Assembly (NCBI GenBank): GCA_027483665.1
Contig: JAIXUC010000003.1
Location: forward strand, 1-64,000
DNA length: 64,000 nucleotides
Source: Comamonadaceae bacterium
GTDB lineage: Bacteria; Pseudomonadota; Gammaproteobacteria; Burkholderiales; Burkholderiaceae_C
Reading direction: 5' to 3'
This document shows, piece by piece, positions 16,883-22,903 of this stretch (its first letter is position 1; every line of letters starts with the position of its first letter). The position numbers and the translations under genes were made by a program. A model generated the notes under the pieces. The model was not told where the DNA came from. It did no database searches and saw nothing but the letters and a program-made list of their open reading frames with translations.

Positions 16883-17551
16883 ATGGCAACCATCCTGGTC
16901 GTTGATGACGAGCCTGGCATTCGCGAGCTGCTGCTTGAAATCCTCAACGACGAAGGCCATCACGTTGAGCTGGCGCAGAACGCGGCGGAGGCCCGTCAGC
17001 AACGCGGCCTGATGGACCCAGACTTGGTCCTGCTGGACATCTGGATGCCCGACACCGATGGCGTGACCTTGCTCAAAGAATGGGCCACTGGCGGCTTGCT
17101 CACCATGCCGGTCATCATGATGAGTGGCCACGCCACCATCGACACCGCGGTAGAGGCCACGCGCATCGGCGCGCACTCGTTCCTCGAAAAGCCGATCACC
17201 ATGCAAAAGCTGCTCAAAGCGGTGGAACAAGGCTTGCAGCGGCGCATGGCCGCACGTGTCCAAGCCACGCCAGCCAACGCGGCAGCCGAGGCCGCCGCTG
17301 TCGCGGCAGCGGCCGTCACAGCAGCACCCACCGAGCCACCCCTGTCGCCCTTGCAAAGTTTTGCGCTCGACAAGCCGCTGCGTGACGCACGCGACGAATT
17401 CGAGAAGGCGTACTTCGAATTTCACTTGGCCCAAGAAGGCGGGTCCATGACCCGCGTAGCCGAGAAAACAGGATTAGAAAGAACCCACCTGTACCGCAAG
17501 CTCAAGCAGTTGGGCGTGGACCTCTCCAAAGGAAAACGCCCAGCGCCCTGA
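16883..17551 (+). CDS. NtrX-like response regulator lacking the AAA+ domain
   Basis: A 222-residue DNA-binding regulator, presumably phosphorylated by the adjacent NtrY-like kinase. The receiver domain (1-120) has the acidic pair D8-D9, phospho-acceptor D52 in LLDIWMPDTDG, and the switch residues in MMSGHA and LEKPI. An Ala-rich linker (about 128-155) leads to a Fis-type helix-turn-helix (about 172-215, with TRVAEKTGLERTHLYRKLKQ). True NtrX has a sigma-54 AAA+ ATPase between these domains, and it is absent here. The layout therefore resembles RegA/PrrA. The ATG at 16883 begins MATILVVDDEPG; a longer frame from 16745 lies inside the kinase gene. Confidence 0.88.
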   Translation: MATILVVDDEPGIRELLLEILNDEGHHVELAQNAAEARQQRGLMDPDLVLLDIWMPDTDGVTLLKEWATGGLLTMPVIMMSGHATIDTAVEATRIGAHSFLEKPITMQKLLKAVEQGLQRRMAARVQATPANAAAEAAAVAAAAVTAAPTEPPLSPLQSFALDKPLRDARDEFEKAYFEFHLAQEGGSMTRVAEKTGLERTHLYRKLKQLGVDLSKGKRPAP

Positions 17552-17569
17552 TGTACACTCCGCGACCTT

Positions 17570-17645
17570 GGCCCGGTAGCTCAGTTGGTAGAGCAGCGGA
17601 TTGAAAATCCGCGTGTCGGTGGTTCGATTCCGCCCCAGGCCACCA
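17570..17645 (+). tRNA. tRNA-Phe (anticodon GAA), attachment site of an integrated element
   Basis: A 76-nt cloverleaf with anticodon GAA in loop TTGAAAA, T-loop TTCGATT and encoded CCA. The acceptor stem GGCCCGG with CCAGGCC has one C-A mismatch. A -10-like TACACT lies shortly upstream, near 17554. Its 3' 48 bases are repeated exactly at 22319-22366, so this 3' half was rebuilt by integration of the element downstream. Confidence 0.95.
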
Positions 17646-17646
17646 G
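17598..17646 (+). repeat. attL: 49-bp direct repeat, inside tRNA-Phe
   Basis: This is the 3' end of tRNA-Phe from the anticodon stem through CCA plus one G. It is identical over 49 bp to 22319-22367, and identity stops abruptly on the 5' side (C at 17597, T at 22318). Weaker similarity continues on the 3' side through a terminator hairpin. Confidence 0.95.
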
Positions 17647-17654
17647 TCTTGATG

Positions 17655-17690
17655 CGCCCCAGCGCCCGATCAGGGTTCTGGGGCGTTTCT
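17655..17690 (+). terminator. Terminator-like hairpin after tRNA-Phe (element-borne copy)
   Basis: CGCCCCAG (17655-17662) pairs with CTGGGGCG (17678-17685), with a nested CCC/GGG, followed by a short GTTTCT. A diverged copy follows the second repeat at 22376-22406. The element therefore supplies the restored tRNA gene with its own terminator as well as its 3' end. Confidence 0.65.
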
Positions 17691-17725
17691 ACATTTGCTG
17701 GCGTCTTTCTACAAAGCCCAAGCTC

Positions 17726-18256
17726 TTACGTGGGCTTAGTAGCCTTCTTTGCTGAAGCCTTTGGTCTAGCGCGCGAATTCTTCGTCGCTGCCGCAGTGGG
17801 ATCCACCTCCGAAGTACCTTCTTTCACGATTTCGAACTTCGGCAAGACTGTGACCGCTGGTCCTGCAGGAAAACCCATCCAGGTGACCATAGTCCTGCAG
17901 CGTTCAGTTGAGATGTGGAACAGAGGGAACGCGATCTGTGCAATTACCTCGTGGGGGATGTCATCAAGCGCGACCGCTCTACTGAACTCTGCAATGCAAG
18001 CCACAGTGCAAGAGGCGGCGAAAGCTACAGGTTCTTCAGCATCCCTCGGCTTGCCAGTAACCGAACGGGACAAGCTAACTCGGAATTGCTCAGGTGAACC
18101 AGGGGTGGCCCTGATTTTTACTTGCGCTTGAGCGAAGAACCTGCCCTTCGGAGCCTCCGATGAAGCGATGAAGAGATCACACTCAGCGTGAATCGTATCT
18201 ACGGCCCGAATTCGGAACGTCAATGCATTATTTGGTTCGAGTTCGATGTCTGCCAC
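17726..18256 (-). CDS. SecB-like chaperone of a HicAB toxin-antitoxin-chaperone module
   Basis: A 176-residue protein with SecB character. The segment HEVIAQIAFPLFHISTERC then RTMVTWMGFP (residues 102-130) parallels the SecB helix that reads roughly LFPYARE-ISDLVTRGGFP, and VLPKFEI follows as SecB's N-F-D strand would. Residues 143-176 form a Lys/Ala/Pro-rich tail not found in export SecB. The start is GTG at 18256, with GGGGGA eight bases upstream, so it overlaps hicB by 37 bp. In known TAC systems the SecB-like chaperone folds and protects the antitoxin; the same role here is inferred. Overall similarity to SecB is weak outside the one segment. Confidence 0.72.
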   Translation of the reverse strand: MADIELEPNNALTFRIRAVDTIHAECDLFIASSEAPKGRFFAQAQVKIRATPGSPEQFRVSLSRSVTGKPRDAEEPVAFAASCTVACIAEFSRAVALDDIPHEVIAQIAFPLFHISTERCRTMVTWMGFPAGPAVTVLPKFEIVKEGTSEVDPTAAATKNSRARPKASAKKATKPT

Positions 18257-18681
18257 TGTTCAAGTCCCCCGAAGTTCTCCTGCACCACTTCGAACGAAGC
18301 TTGCAGAGTTATTGATGGCTCGCTTGGAGATCTGCCCCCGGTCTTTTGCGCAAAAAGGTGCGATTCACAAGCGACCTTGACCCATTCGTTGAGCTTCATC
18401 CCATTGCGAGTCGCCGCGAGGGCAGCAGCTTGATGCAACTCGGGCCCGAGGCGGACGTTGAACGTACCCTTACATGGTGTGTCTGGAGCCTCTCCCAGTT
18501 CTGCGCACGTCGAAAGGTAGTCGGCTACCGCCGCCTCAAACGCGACTCGCAGGCTCCTAACGTCGTTTGCCTGGTAGCTGACAACGTCTTTGATGAAGAG
18601 TAGCTTCCCGACAAGGAAGTTTTCATCTGTGTCGGCCTCGATCGAGCCGAAATAGCCCTTGTATTCGAACACTTGAGTCAA
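18220..18681 (-). CDS. hicB: HicB-family antitoxin with C-terminal extension
   Basis: A 153-residue antitoxin. Residues 5-60 form the partial RNase-H-like HicB fold (YKGYFGSIEADTDENFLVGK, then AFEAAVADYLSTCAELGE). Residues 73-107 are a ribbon-helix-helix DNA-binding domain (TFNVRLGPELHQAAALAA, MKLNEWV). About 43 further residues (111-153) extend past where HicB normally stops. In chaperone-dependent antitoxins such a tail is the chaperone-addiction segment. The start is TTG at 18681, overlapping the hicA stop by 4 nt (TTGA), so antitoxin translation depends on toxin translation. It probably represses the promoter through the palindrome at 18959-18978. Confidence 0.9.
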   Translation of the reverse strand: MTQVFEYKGYFGSIEADTDENFLVGKLLFIKDVVSYQANDVRSLRVAFEAAVADYLSTCAELGEAPDTPCKGTFNVRLGPELHQAAALAATRNGMKLNEWVKVACESHLFAQKTGGRSPSEPSITLQASFEVVQENFGGLEQWQTSNSNQIMH

Positions 18682-18932
18682 TTGATCTCTCCCGCGTTGC
18701 GCAGACCCTCGATGAGGTTCTCCTGCGCGTAGCCCTTGATGATGTTTCCAGGATGTGGCTCGTGAATGAAGACCTTTACACCCGACTTCTCATGCCAAAA
18801 CTTACGGCTTGAACCGCCTTTGCTCTTGAGCAACTTGAAGCCAAAAAGGGACATGAGGGTTGTGGCCTCGTCCCATGTGAAATCCGCGCTTCGGTGGAGC
18901 AACCTCCCGAGAAGTTTCTCTTTCCTGCTCAC
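18678..18932 (-). CDS. hicA: HicA-family mRNA interferase toxin
   Basis: An 84-residue toxin with the dsRBD-like HicA fold. It belongs to the variant in which the loop reads KGGSSRKFWHEKSG and the C-terminal half has HEPHPGNIIKGY (residues 57-68). The classical GSH histidine position is occupied by serine, so the active histidine would be His47 or one of His57/His60. HicA toxins cleave mRNA. It is the first gene of a three-gene operon (hicA, hicB, secB-like). The start is GTG at 18932; no in-frame ATG is available. Toxin-first order is normal for hicAB. Confidence 0.88.
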   Translation of the reverse strand: MSRKEKLLGRLLHRSADFTWDEATTLMSLFGFKLLKSKGGSSRKFWHEKSGVKVFIHEPHPGNIIKGYAQENLIEGLRNAGEIN

Positions 18933-18954
18933 TACCGTACCCTATCTTGCGATG

Positions 18955-18983
18955 ATTATGCAACTAGATTTAGTTGCACGCCA
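18955..18983 (-). promoter_or_regulatory. hicAB promoter with palindromic operator
   Basis: On the minus strand a -10 box CATAAT (18955-18960) and a weak -35 TGGCGT (18978-18983) are 17 bp apart. The spacer is filled by a perfect inverted repeat TGCAACTA-GATT-TAGTTGCA as read on the plus strand (18959-18978). HicB ribbon-helix-helix domains repress by binding such palindromes, so this is a good autoregulation site. The hicA start lies about 23 bases downstream of the -10. Confidence 0.7.
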
Positions 18984-19002
18984 CGCGTTATGTTGGTAAA
19001 CG

Positions 19003-19983
19003 CTAACGGAGAGGGCGAACAACCTCTCCCATGCGTCTTCTAACATAGTGCTCAGTCATTTCGCGGTTCCTGTGGGCGAGCAGTTTCTGCGAGTGCGCAA
19101 GGTCGCCGGTGTCTGTTGCTGCCTTAGCCCGAATGTCCCGGAACTGAAAGCTCACTTTCGCGGCTTCGCGTGCCTTGTCGAAGCGTGAGCGCAACGCGAA
19201 AACGGAGAGCGGTTGTCCCTTCTCGTCCTGGATGAGGTAGGCGCTGATCGCCTGACGGGGCCGAGCGTTGATTCTGTCAATGACGGCCGCCAGCTCGCCG
19301 GTAATCTCGACTCCGAGCCTAGCTCCCGTTTTGTTCTGCACGATCCAAAGGGCGCCATCGCGAATGTCGGTGCGCTTGAACTTGAGCACATCGGCGGGGC
19401 GTTGCCCGGTGAGCAGCGCAAGGTCCATGGCGTCAACCACGGTGAAGTGAGCGTGGGCCTTGACCCGTTCGAACTCATCGTCGGTGACGTAGCGGTCACG
19501 CCCTGTCTCCTTAAAGCCCTTTACACCCTGGCATGGGTTCGTCGCAGTGGTGTAGCCCCACTCTCTAGCCTTGTTGAAGATGTGCGAGAAAAGGGCCTTC
19601 TCGCGGTTGGCCCGAACCTTTGCGGCTTGGCCGCGAATGTCCATGTATTCGCGAACATGCATGGGCGCGATCAGATCAATGGGCATATGTCCAAAGACGC
19701 GCAGCAGGTGCACCAGCTCTTTGTCGTTGTCTTTGCGGGTACGTACGGACTTGAGGGGGTAGACCTCACGGATGTACCGCCTCACAACCACCGAGAAAAG
19801 CCGGGTCGAGTCATCCTCTCGAACACCCTCGCGCATCGCCCACTGCCGCAGCGCTTCGGCGCGGTCGTTGCTCAACTTTGTCCAGATGCGCGGCGTGGTT
19901 CCGCTGACGTGGTACCAAGTGTTTCCCTTGCGGTGAAACCTCGGAGGGTCATCAAAGTTGGATTGACGCCGCCTGCCCATCAT
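19003..19983 (-). CDS. int: Tyrosine recombinase (phage-type integrase)
   Basis: A 326-residue site-specific recombinase that presumably integrates the element at tRNA-Phe. It has an N-terminal arm-binding region, a SAM-like core-binding domain (about 58-150), and a catalytic domain. Catalytic residues are Arg195 (TGQRPADVL), Lys218, Arg285, His304 (LLAHRN) and Tyr313 (MTEHYV). The box II position usually filled by His is Arg282 (FRDIR), a variant seen in some phage integrases. The start overlaps the DUF4224 stop (ATGA). Unusually it is the last gene of a rep-DUF4224-int run rather than lying next to an attachment repeat. Confidence 0.93.
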   Translation of the reverse strand: MMGRRRQSNFDDPPRFHRKGNTWYHVSGTTPRIWTKLSNDRAEALRQWAMREGVREDDSTRLFSVVVRRYIREVYPLKSVRTRKDNDKELVHLLRVFGHMPIDLIAPMHVREYMDIRGQAAKVRANREKALFSHIFNKAREWGYTTATNPCQGVKGFKETGRDRYVTDDEFERVKAHAHFTVVDAMDLALLTGQRPADVLKFKRTDIRDGALWIVQNKTGARLGVEITGELAAVIDRINARPRQAISAYLIQDEKGQPLSVFALRSRFDKAREAAKVSFQFRDIRAKAATDTGDLAHSQKLLAHRNREMTEHYVRRRMGEVVRPLR

Positions 19984-20222
19984 GCTCCCCTGAGAGCTGT
20001 GAAGTTGGGTCGAAGCATCCGGGGCTGTTCATCGTCCGAACCACACCCGAGCATCTTCTCCGCGTATCGACGTGCGATGACTGGTCGGTGATTGGCATTC
20101 AGTTCAAAGCGCCACCCACGGCTGCGGAGCCAATCGATTTGTCGCTGTGTGGCCTTGTAGCCGGTCAGTGTGGCGACTTCATCCGGCAGGAGGAAGAAGT
20201 GCGAAACAGAAGCAGCAGTCAT
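19980..20222 (-). CDS. DUF4224 domain-containing protein
   Basis: An 80-residue protein with the DUF4224 pattern: PDEVATLTGYKATQRQIDWL, then GWRFELNANHRPVIAR. Family members are small and commonly lie next to phage or genomic-island integrases; a role as excisionase or DNA-binding accessory is plausible but unproven. It overlaps rep upstream and int downstream by 4 nt each, so all three should be made in fixed proportion from one message. Confidence 0.85.
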   Translation of the reverse strand: MTAASVSHFFLLPDEVATLTGYKATQRQIDWLRSRGWRFELNANHRPVIARRYAEKMLGCGSDDEQPRMLRPNFTALRGA

Positions 20223-21070
20223 GCTGCCTCCATCAAGGCGCGCTTCAACGTCGAATATGGCCCGTCTGCAAATCGGTCAGGTAGTTTTCCATTGGGATAC
20301 AGGCGCATGCCGGCAGGGAAAAGAACGCGTCGGTACATGGGGGCAAGAATTTCACCTGTGTCACGCACCACACGACCACACGAGGTCTGGGAAAGATCAC
20401 CGACTCCGAAGAGTTGCTTGCACCAGCTGGGGAGGTTGAGCCAGGAGCAGATGCTCCGGCCTTCTTGGGACAGTCCGCCGTATCCATGAATGCGTGCTCC
20501 TTTTGGAAAGGCCTGAAGCGGCCCGATCTTCGATAGGTACTTCATCAAGTAGCCGACGGGGTTCTTGGCGATGACGCGCTGTGTCATGCCGTGCGGCCAC
20601 CAGCCTTGCTTGTCGAACTTGGGGAGCTGAAAGCGCTTGGGGAGCCAGATGGCAAGGTGGTAGTGCATTGCCCCTCGTCGCTGGAGTTCTGCCACCCAGA
20701 CATAGCGGCAGCGGACGCGCTGGCGCTTGCACCATCTGCGGAGTTGGCGAAGGCAGTCGGACAGGTGGCGCGGCTGCCAGTCGTTCACGCCTCGGTAGGT
20801 GAGGGTGACGAACCAAACGTTCTCCCTGTGGCCCGGCAGCGCGCAAAGGCGTTGAAGTTGGCCACACGCCCAAACCGTCCGGCGCAGGCGGCTCAGGCGA
20901 CGGGCTTGGGTTTCCTCGAAGCTGAAAGGAACATCGATGTAGTCGTGTCCACTTGTTTTAGATGGGACAAGCCCAGCAGGCGGCTGCGCCGCCGCTTGTG
21001 CCTCGCTGCGCGCGGCACACTCGCGCGGCCCTGGCGCATGAACTACTTGACTGGATGTAGGGGAACTCAT
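20219..21070 (-). CDS. HUH-type rolling-circle replication initiator (Rep)
   Basis: A 283-residue Rep. Rolling-circle motif I is FVTLTY at 87-92. The metal-binding HUH motif is H136-Y-H138 in MHYHLAIWLP. Motif III with the nicking tyrosine is VGYLMKYLSK (Y174 and Y178, with K177). Such proteins nick a double-strand origin and stay covalently attached to the 5' end; relatives occur in filamentous phages, their satellites and small plasmids. The ATG at 21070 lies in the loop of a 7-bp hairpin whose stem contains the AGGGGA Shine-Dalgarno. Its stop overlaps the DUF4224 start by 4 nt. Confidence 0.88.
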   Translation of the reverse strand: MSSPTSSQVVHAPGPRECAARSEAQAAAQPPAGLVPSKTSGHDYIDVPFSFEETQARRLSRLRRTVWACGQLQRLCALPGHRENVWFVTLTYRGVNDWQPRHLSDCLRQLRRWCKRQRVRCRYVWVAELQRRGAMHYHLAIWLPKRFQLPKFDKQGWWPHGMTQRVIAKNPVGYLMKYLSKIGPLQAFPKGARIHGYGGLSQEGRSICSWLNLPSWCKQLFGVGDLSQTSCGRVVRDTGEILAPMYRRVLFPAGMRLYPNGKLPDRFADGPYSTLKRALMEAA

Positions 21071-21124
21071 GTCCCCTATTGTTAGGGGCTTTCAAGTCCC
21101 CGTCAAGGGATATGAAATTCCCTA
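21058..21124 (-). promoter_or_regulatory. Three tandem G4/C4 hairpins at the rep start
   Basis: Between the upstream gene and rep there are three inverted repeats in a row. AGGGA/TCCCT (arms 21106-21110 and 21119-21123, 8-nt loop), GGGG/CCCC (21085-21088 and 21098-21101, 9-nt loop) and TAGGGGA/TCCCCTA (21058-21064 and 21072-21078, 7-nt loop) are spaced evenly. The last hides the rep Shine-Dalgarno and has the ATG in its loop. They could be a translational operator, an origin, or a packaging hairpin. Confidence 0.7.
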
Positions 21125-21499
21125 CTAACTGACCGAACGCTTGTCCAAGTCAAGCGCTGGCTTCTCTTCGCCAGACACAAGCTTCCAGAAGCTGGAAACC
21201 TTCTGAATCAGCACGTAGGCGTTGGTACGGTCTGCGTCCGGTCCGAACTCGTCGAAGACCTCTCGCACGCTGATGCCGAGAATTTCTTCGTACTTTCGGA
21301 TGGTCTTCTTGCTGTGGATGACGTAGAGGACCTTCCACCCAAAGTGAAAGCCGATCATGTACATGCCAAGGGCGGACTCCAACTCATCCAATTGAAAGCC
21401 ACCCTTGCGGATCACCTGATCCATGAAGGAGTAGCGATCAAAAGCCAGATCAGCAGTGGGCAAAGGCGTCTTCGTCTTGGTTGCTCTTGTCTTCGTCAC
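21125..21499 (-). CDS. Hypothetical protein upstream of rep
   Basis: A 124-residue protein that I do not recognise. It has a basic Thr/Lys-rich start, no signal peptide or clear membrane span, and a central helical-looking segment (ALGMYMIGFHFGWKVLYVIH) followed by KYEEILGISVREVFDEFG. The latter is reminiscent of a regulator's effector region, but no helix-turn-helix stands out. It ends one base before the hairpin cluster and is probably co-transcribed with rep. A replication regulator or copy-control protein is possible but is inference only. Confidence 0.7.
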   Translation of the reverse strand: MTKTRATKTKTPLPTADLAFDRYSFMDQVIRKGGFQLDELESALGMYMIGFHFGWKVLYVIHSKKTIRKYEEILGISVREVFDEFGPDADRTNAYVLIQKVSSFWKLVSGEEKPALDLDKRSVS

Positions 21500-21521
21500 C
21501 GCTTCAGCATATCACCTGAAG

Positions 21522-21573
21522 GGCACTTAGAGTGCCTTGCGCGGTATGCACTGGCACGCCAACACCTAGGGGA
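21522..21573 (-). promoter_or_regulatory. Operator-like sites upstream of the 124-residue gene
   Basis: GGCACT-TAG-AGTGCC (21522-21536) is a perfect 6-bp inverted repeat about 22 bases before the gene start. A TAGGGGA heptamer at 21567-21573 repeats the stem sequence of the rep hairpin. Together they suggest a shared DNA- or RNA-binding regulator within the element. Confidence 0.4.
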
Positions 21574-21660
21574 CACTTCCGGCGACTGTTGACTAGGCTT
21601 CGCCACATGCCGCTGCGCGGCATCAGGACCGTGGTTTGTGGAACCTCTGCCCTTTGCTGA

Positions 21661-22164
21661 TCAGGAAAGCCTCTCTCGCGCAGCCTCTAGGCGTTGGCGA
21701 AGCACCTTCTTTAGCCAACACCCTTTCTGCAACTCCGTTTGCACAAGTGCCTTGTACTTGTCAGGGGGCGGGGCTGGACGCATTCGATGACGTCGAGCAT
21801 TGCAGAAGAAATGGGCTGCGGCAATGTTCGCTTCCGTATCCGAGCCGCCATCGCATCGAGCATGCAGGTGCTCAGCGGTGGCTAGGACCTCGCGCAGGCT
21901 TTTAGGACTCAGCCTCAGATCTTTTGCAAACAGTTCGGAAGCTTCTGTAGGGACCATGGGAAGTCCACAGTAAAAGCACAGGCCGCACTGACGCTGAAAA
22001 GCGCTGTGACGCAACTTGGGAAGTGGGTTTTTTTTCAAGGACGACCTCGGCAGGACAAGCGCGTGCCATGCGCGTGTAGCGGCCAAGATACGCTTATGCG
22101 ACTTCTTGGCGGCCTGCCGTTTACCGGTCGGGGCGGGCTCGTCCCTTATGGGATGAAGGCCCAA
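21661..22164 (-). CDS. HNH endonuclease
   Basis: A 167-residue protein with an HNH nuclease core. A zinc-type CFYC pair (C63, C66) is followed by EHLHARCDGGSDTEANIAAA then HFFCNARRHRM, placing catalytic His101, Asn113 and His118 with C121 nearby. The N-terminus is basic. The only upstream in-frame start is TTG at 22164, so the exact start is uncertain. It lies 155 bases from the attR repeat, the usual place for cargo in a compact element. It may serve in anti-phage defence, packaging or DNA processing; the sequence alone cannot tell. Confidence 0.85.
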   Translation of the reverse strand: MGLHPIRDEPAPTGKRQAAKKSHKRILAATRAWHALVLPRSSLKKNPLPKLRHSAFQRQCGLCFYCGLPMVPTEASELFAKDLRLSPKSLREVLATAEHLHARCDGGSDTEANIAAAHFFCNARRHRMRPAPPPDKYKALVQTELQKGCWLKKVLRQRLEAARERLS

Positions 22165-22318
22165 AGGGCGTGGCGGGCCCTCACTCAGGACGTGATGGTA
22201 AGACGGGCTGCGTCCTTCTACAACCCCACCTTGGCCCGACTGGATCGGTCATCGAGATCCCGCTATGCTTGTAGAAGGAAAGATGCACAAGTGGCAAGCA
22301 GGCCTAAGGCTCATGGCT

Positions 22319-22367
22319 GGATTGAAAATCCGCGTGTCGGTGGTTCGATTCCGCCCCAGGCCACCAG
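22319..22367 (+). repeat. attR: 49-bp direct repeat (tRNA-Phe 3' fragment)
   Basis: An exact copy of 17598-17646. It begins mid anticodon stem and lacks the acceptor 5' strand and D-arm, so it is a remnant and not a tRNA gene. The hairpin at 22376-22406 after it is the presumed original terminator of the chromosomal tRNA-Phe gene. Confidence 0.95.
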
Positions 22368-22547
22368 ATGCCATGCGCCTCAGCGCCCGGTTCGGGTTCT
22401 GGGGCGTTTCTACGTTTGCATCCCAATTTCTACAGTTGAGCCGACTTGGGGGCAGCACAGCCCGACGTTCGTCATGAAAACGTCATGATGTGCACGTACG
22501 GTACGAGTTGTACTGAAATCCGGCTTATCTAAAAGGAAAGCAAAATC

Positions 22548-22892
22548 ATGGCGATCGAGTTTGACGATGTGAGTGAAACATTCCGCAAGATAAGGTTGAG
22601 TGGTCGCCTGGATATTCCTGGTACCGAGGCAATATCCATCAAGTTTTCCAGCCTCTCCACCACACAAGGAAAGCGGGTTGTTGTCGATTTGACTGGCATC
22701 ACATTTCTGGCGTCTGTGGGCATACGCGAACTGATCACCAATGCCAAGGCTCTCCAACTCCGTCAGGGCAAGATGGTGATTTTTGTGGGAGACAACGCCC
22801 CGGTTGCCAAGACGCTCGAAACCACTGGGATTGACACGTTGATTCCAGTGTTCGCTGACGCTAACGAGGCTGACCAGGCCGCCGTTGGCTGA
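22548..22892 (+). CDS. STAS-domain anti-anti-sigma factor (RsbV-like)
   Basis: A 114-residue single STAS domain. In partner-switching systems such proteins bind an RsbW-type kinase when unphosphorylated and release its target. The family strands RLSGRLDIPG and VVVDLTGITFLASVGIREL are visible; the likely phosphorylated serine is in FLASVGI. AAGGAAAG at 22533-22540 precedes the ATG. It heads a three-gene run with an RsbW-like kinase and an RsbU-like phosphatase, the complete set needed to phosphorylate and dephosphorylate it. Confidence 0.9.
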   Translation: MAIEFDDVSETFRKIRLSGRLDIPGTEAISIKFSSLSTTQGKRVVVDLTGITFLASVGIRELITNAKALQLRQGKMVIFVGDNAPVAKTLETTGIDTLIPVFADANEADQAAVG

Positions 22893-22903
22893 AGTTCGCT
22901 TTC

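Larger units (their letters stand above)
17598..22367. mobile_element. 4.7-kb integrative element at tRNA-Phe with HUH Rep, tyrosine recombinase and TAC cassette
   Basis: Exact 49-bp direct repeats (17598-17646 and 22319-22367) bound seven genes, all on the minus strand. From right to left they are an HNH nuclease, a 124-residue unknown, an HUH Rep, a DUF4224 protein, a tyrosine recombinase, and hicA-hicB-secB-like. The unit is one tRNA-integrated element whose recombinase, Rep and DUF4224 genes overlap by 4 nt. An HUH Rep with an integrase and no conjugation or capsid gene suggests a satellite of a filamentous (inovirus-like) phage or a small mobilisable plasmid-like element. No coat, zot-like or packaging gene is visible, so movement probably depends on a helper. 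Boundaries are well supported; class is inferred. Confidence 0.9.

Noticed and set aside
22319-22366. Second tRNA-Phe gene
   Set aside because: Only the 3' part from the anticodon stem onward is present; the acceptor 5' strand and D-arm are absent, so it is an attachment-site remnant.
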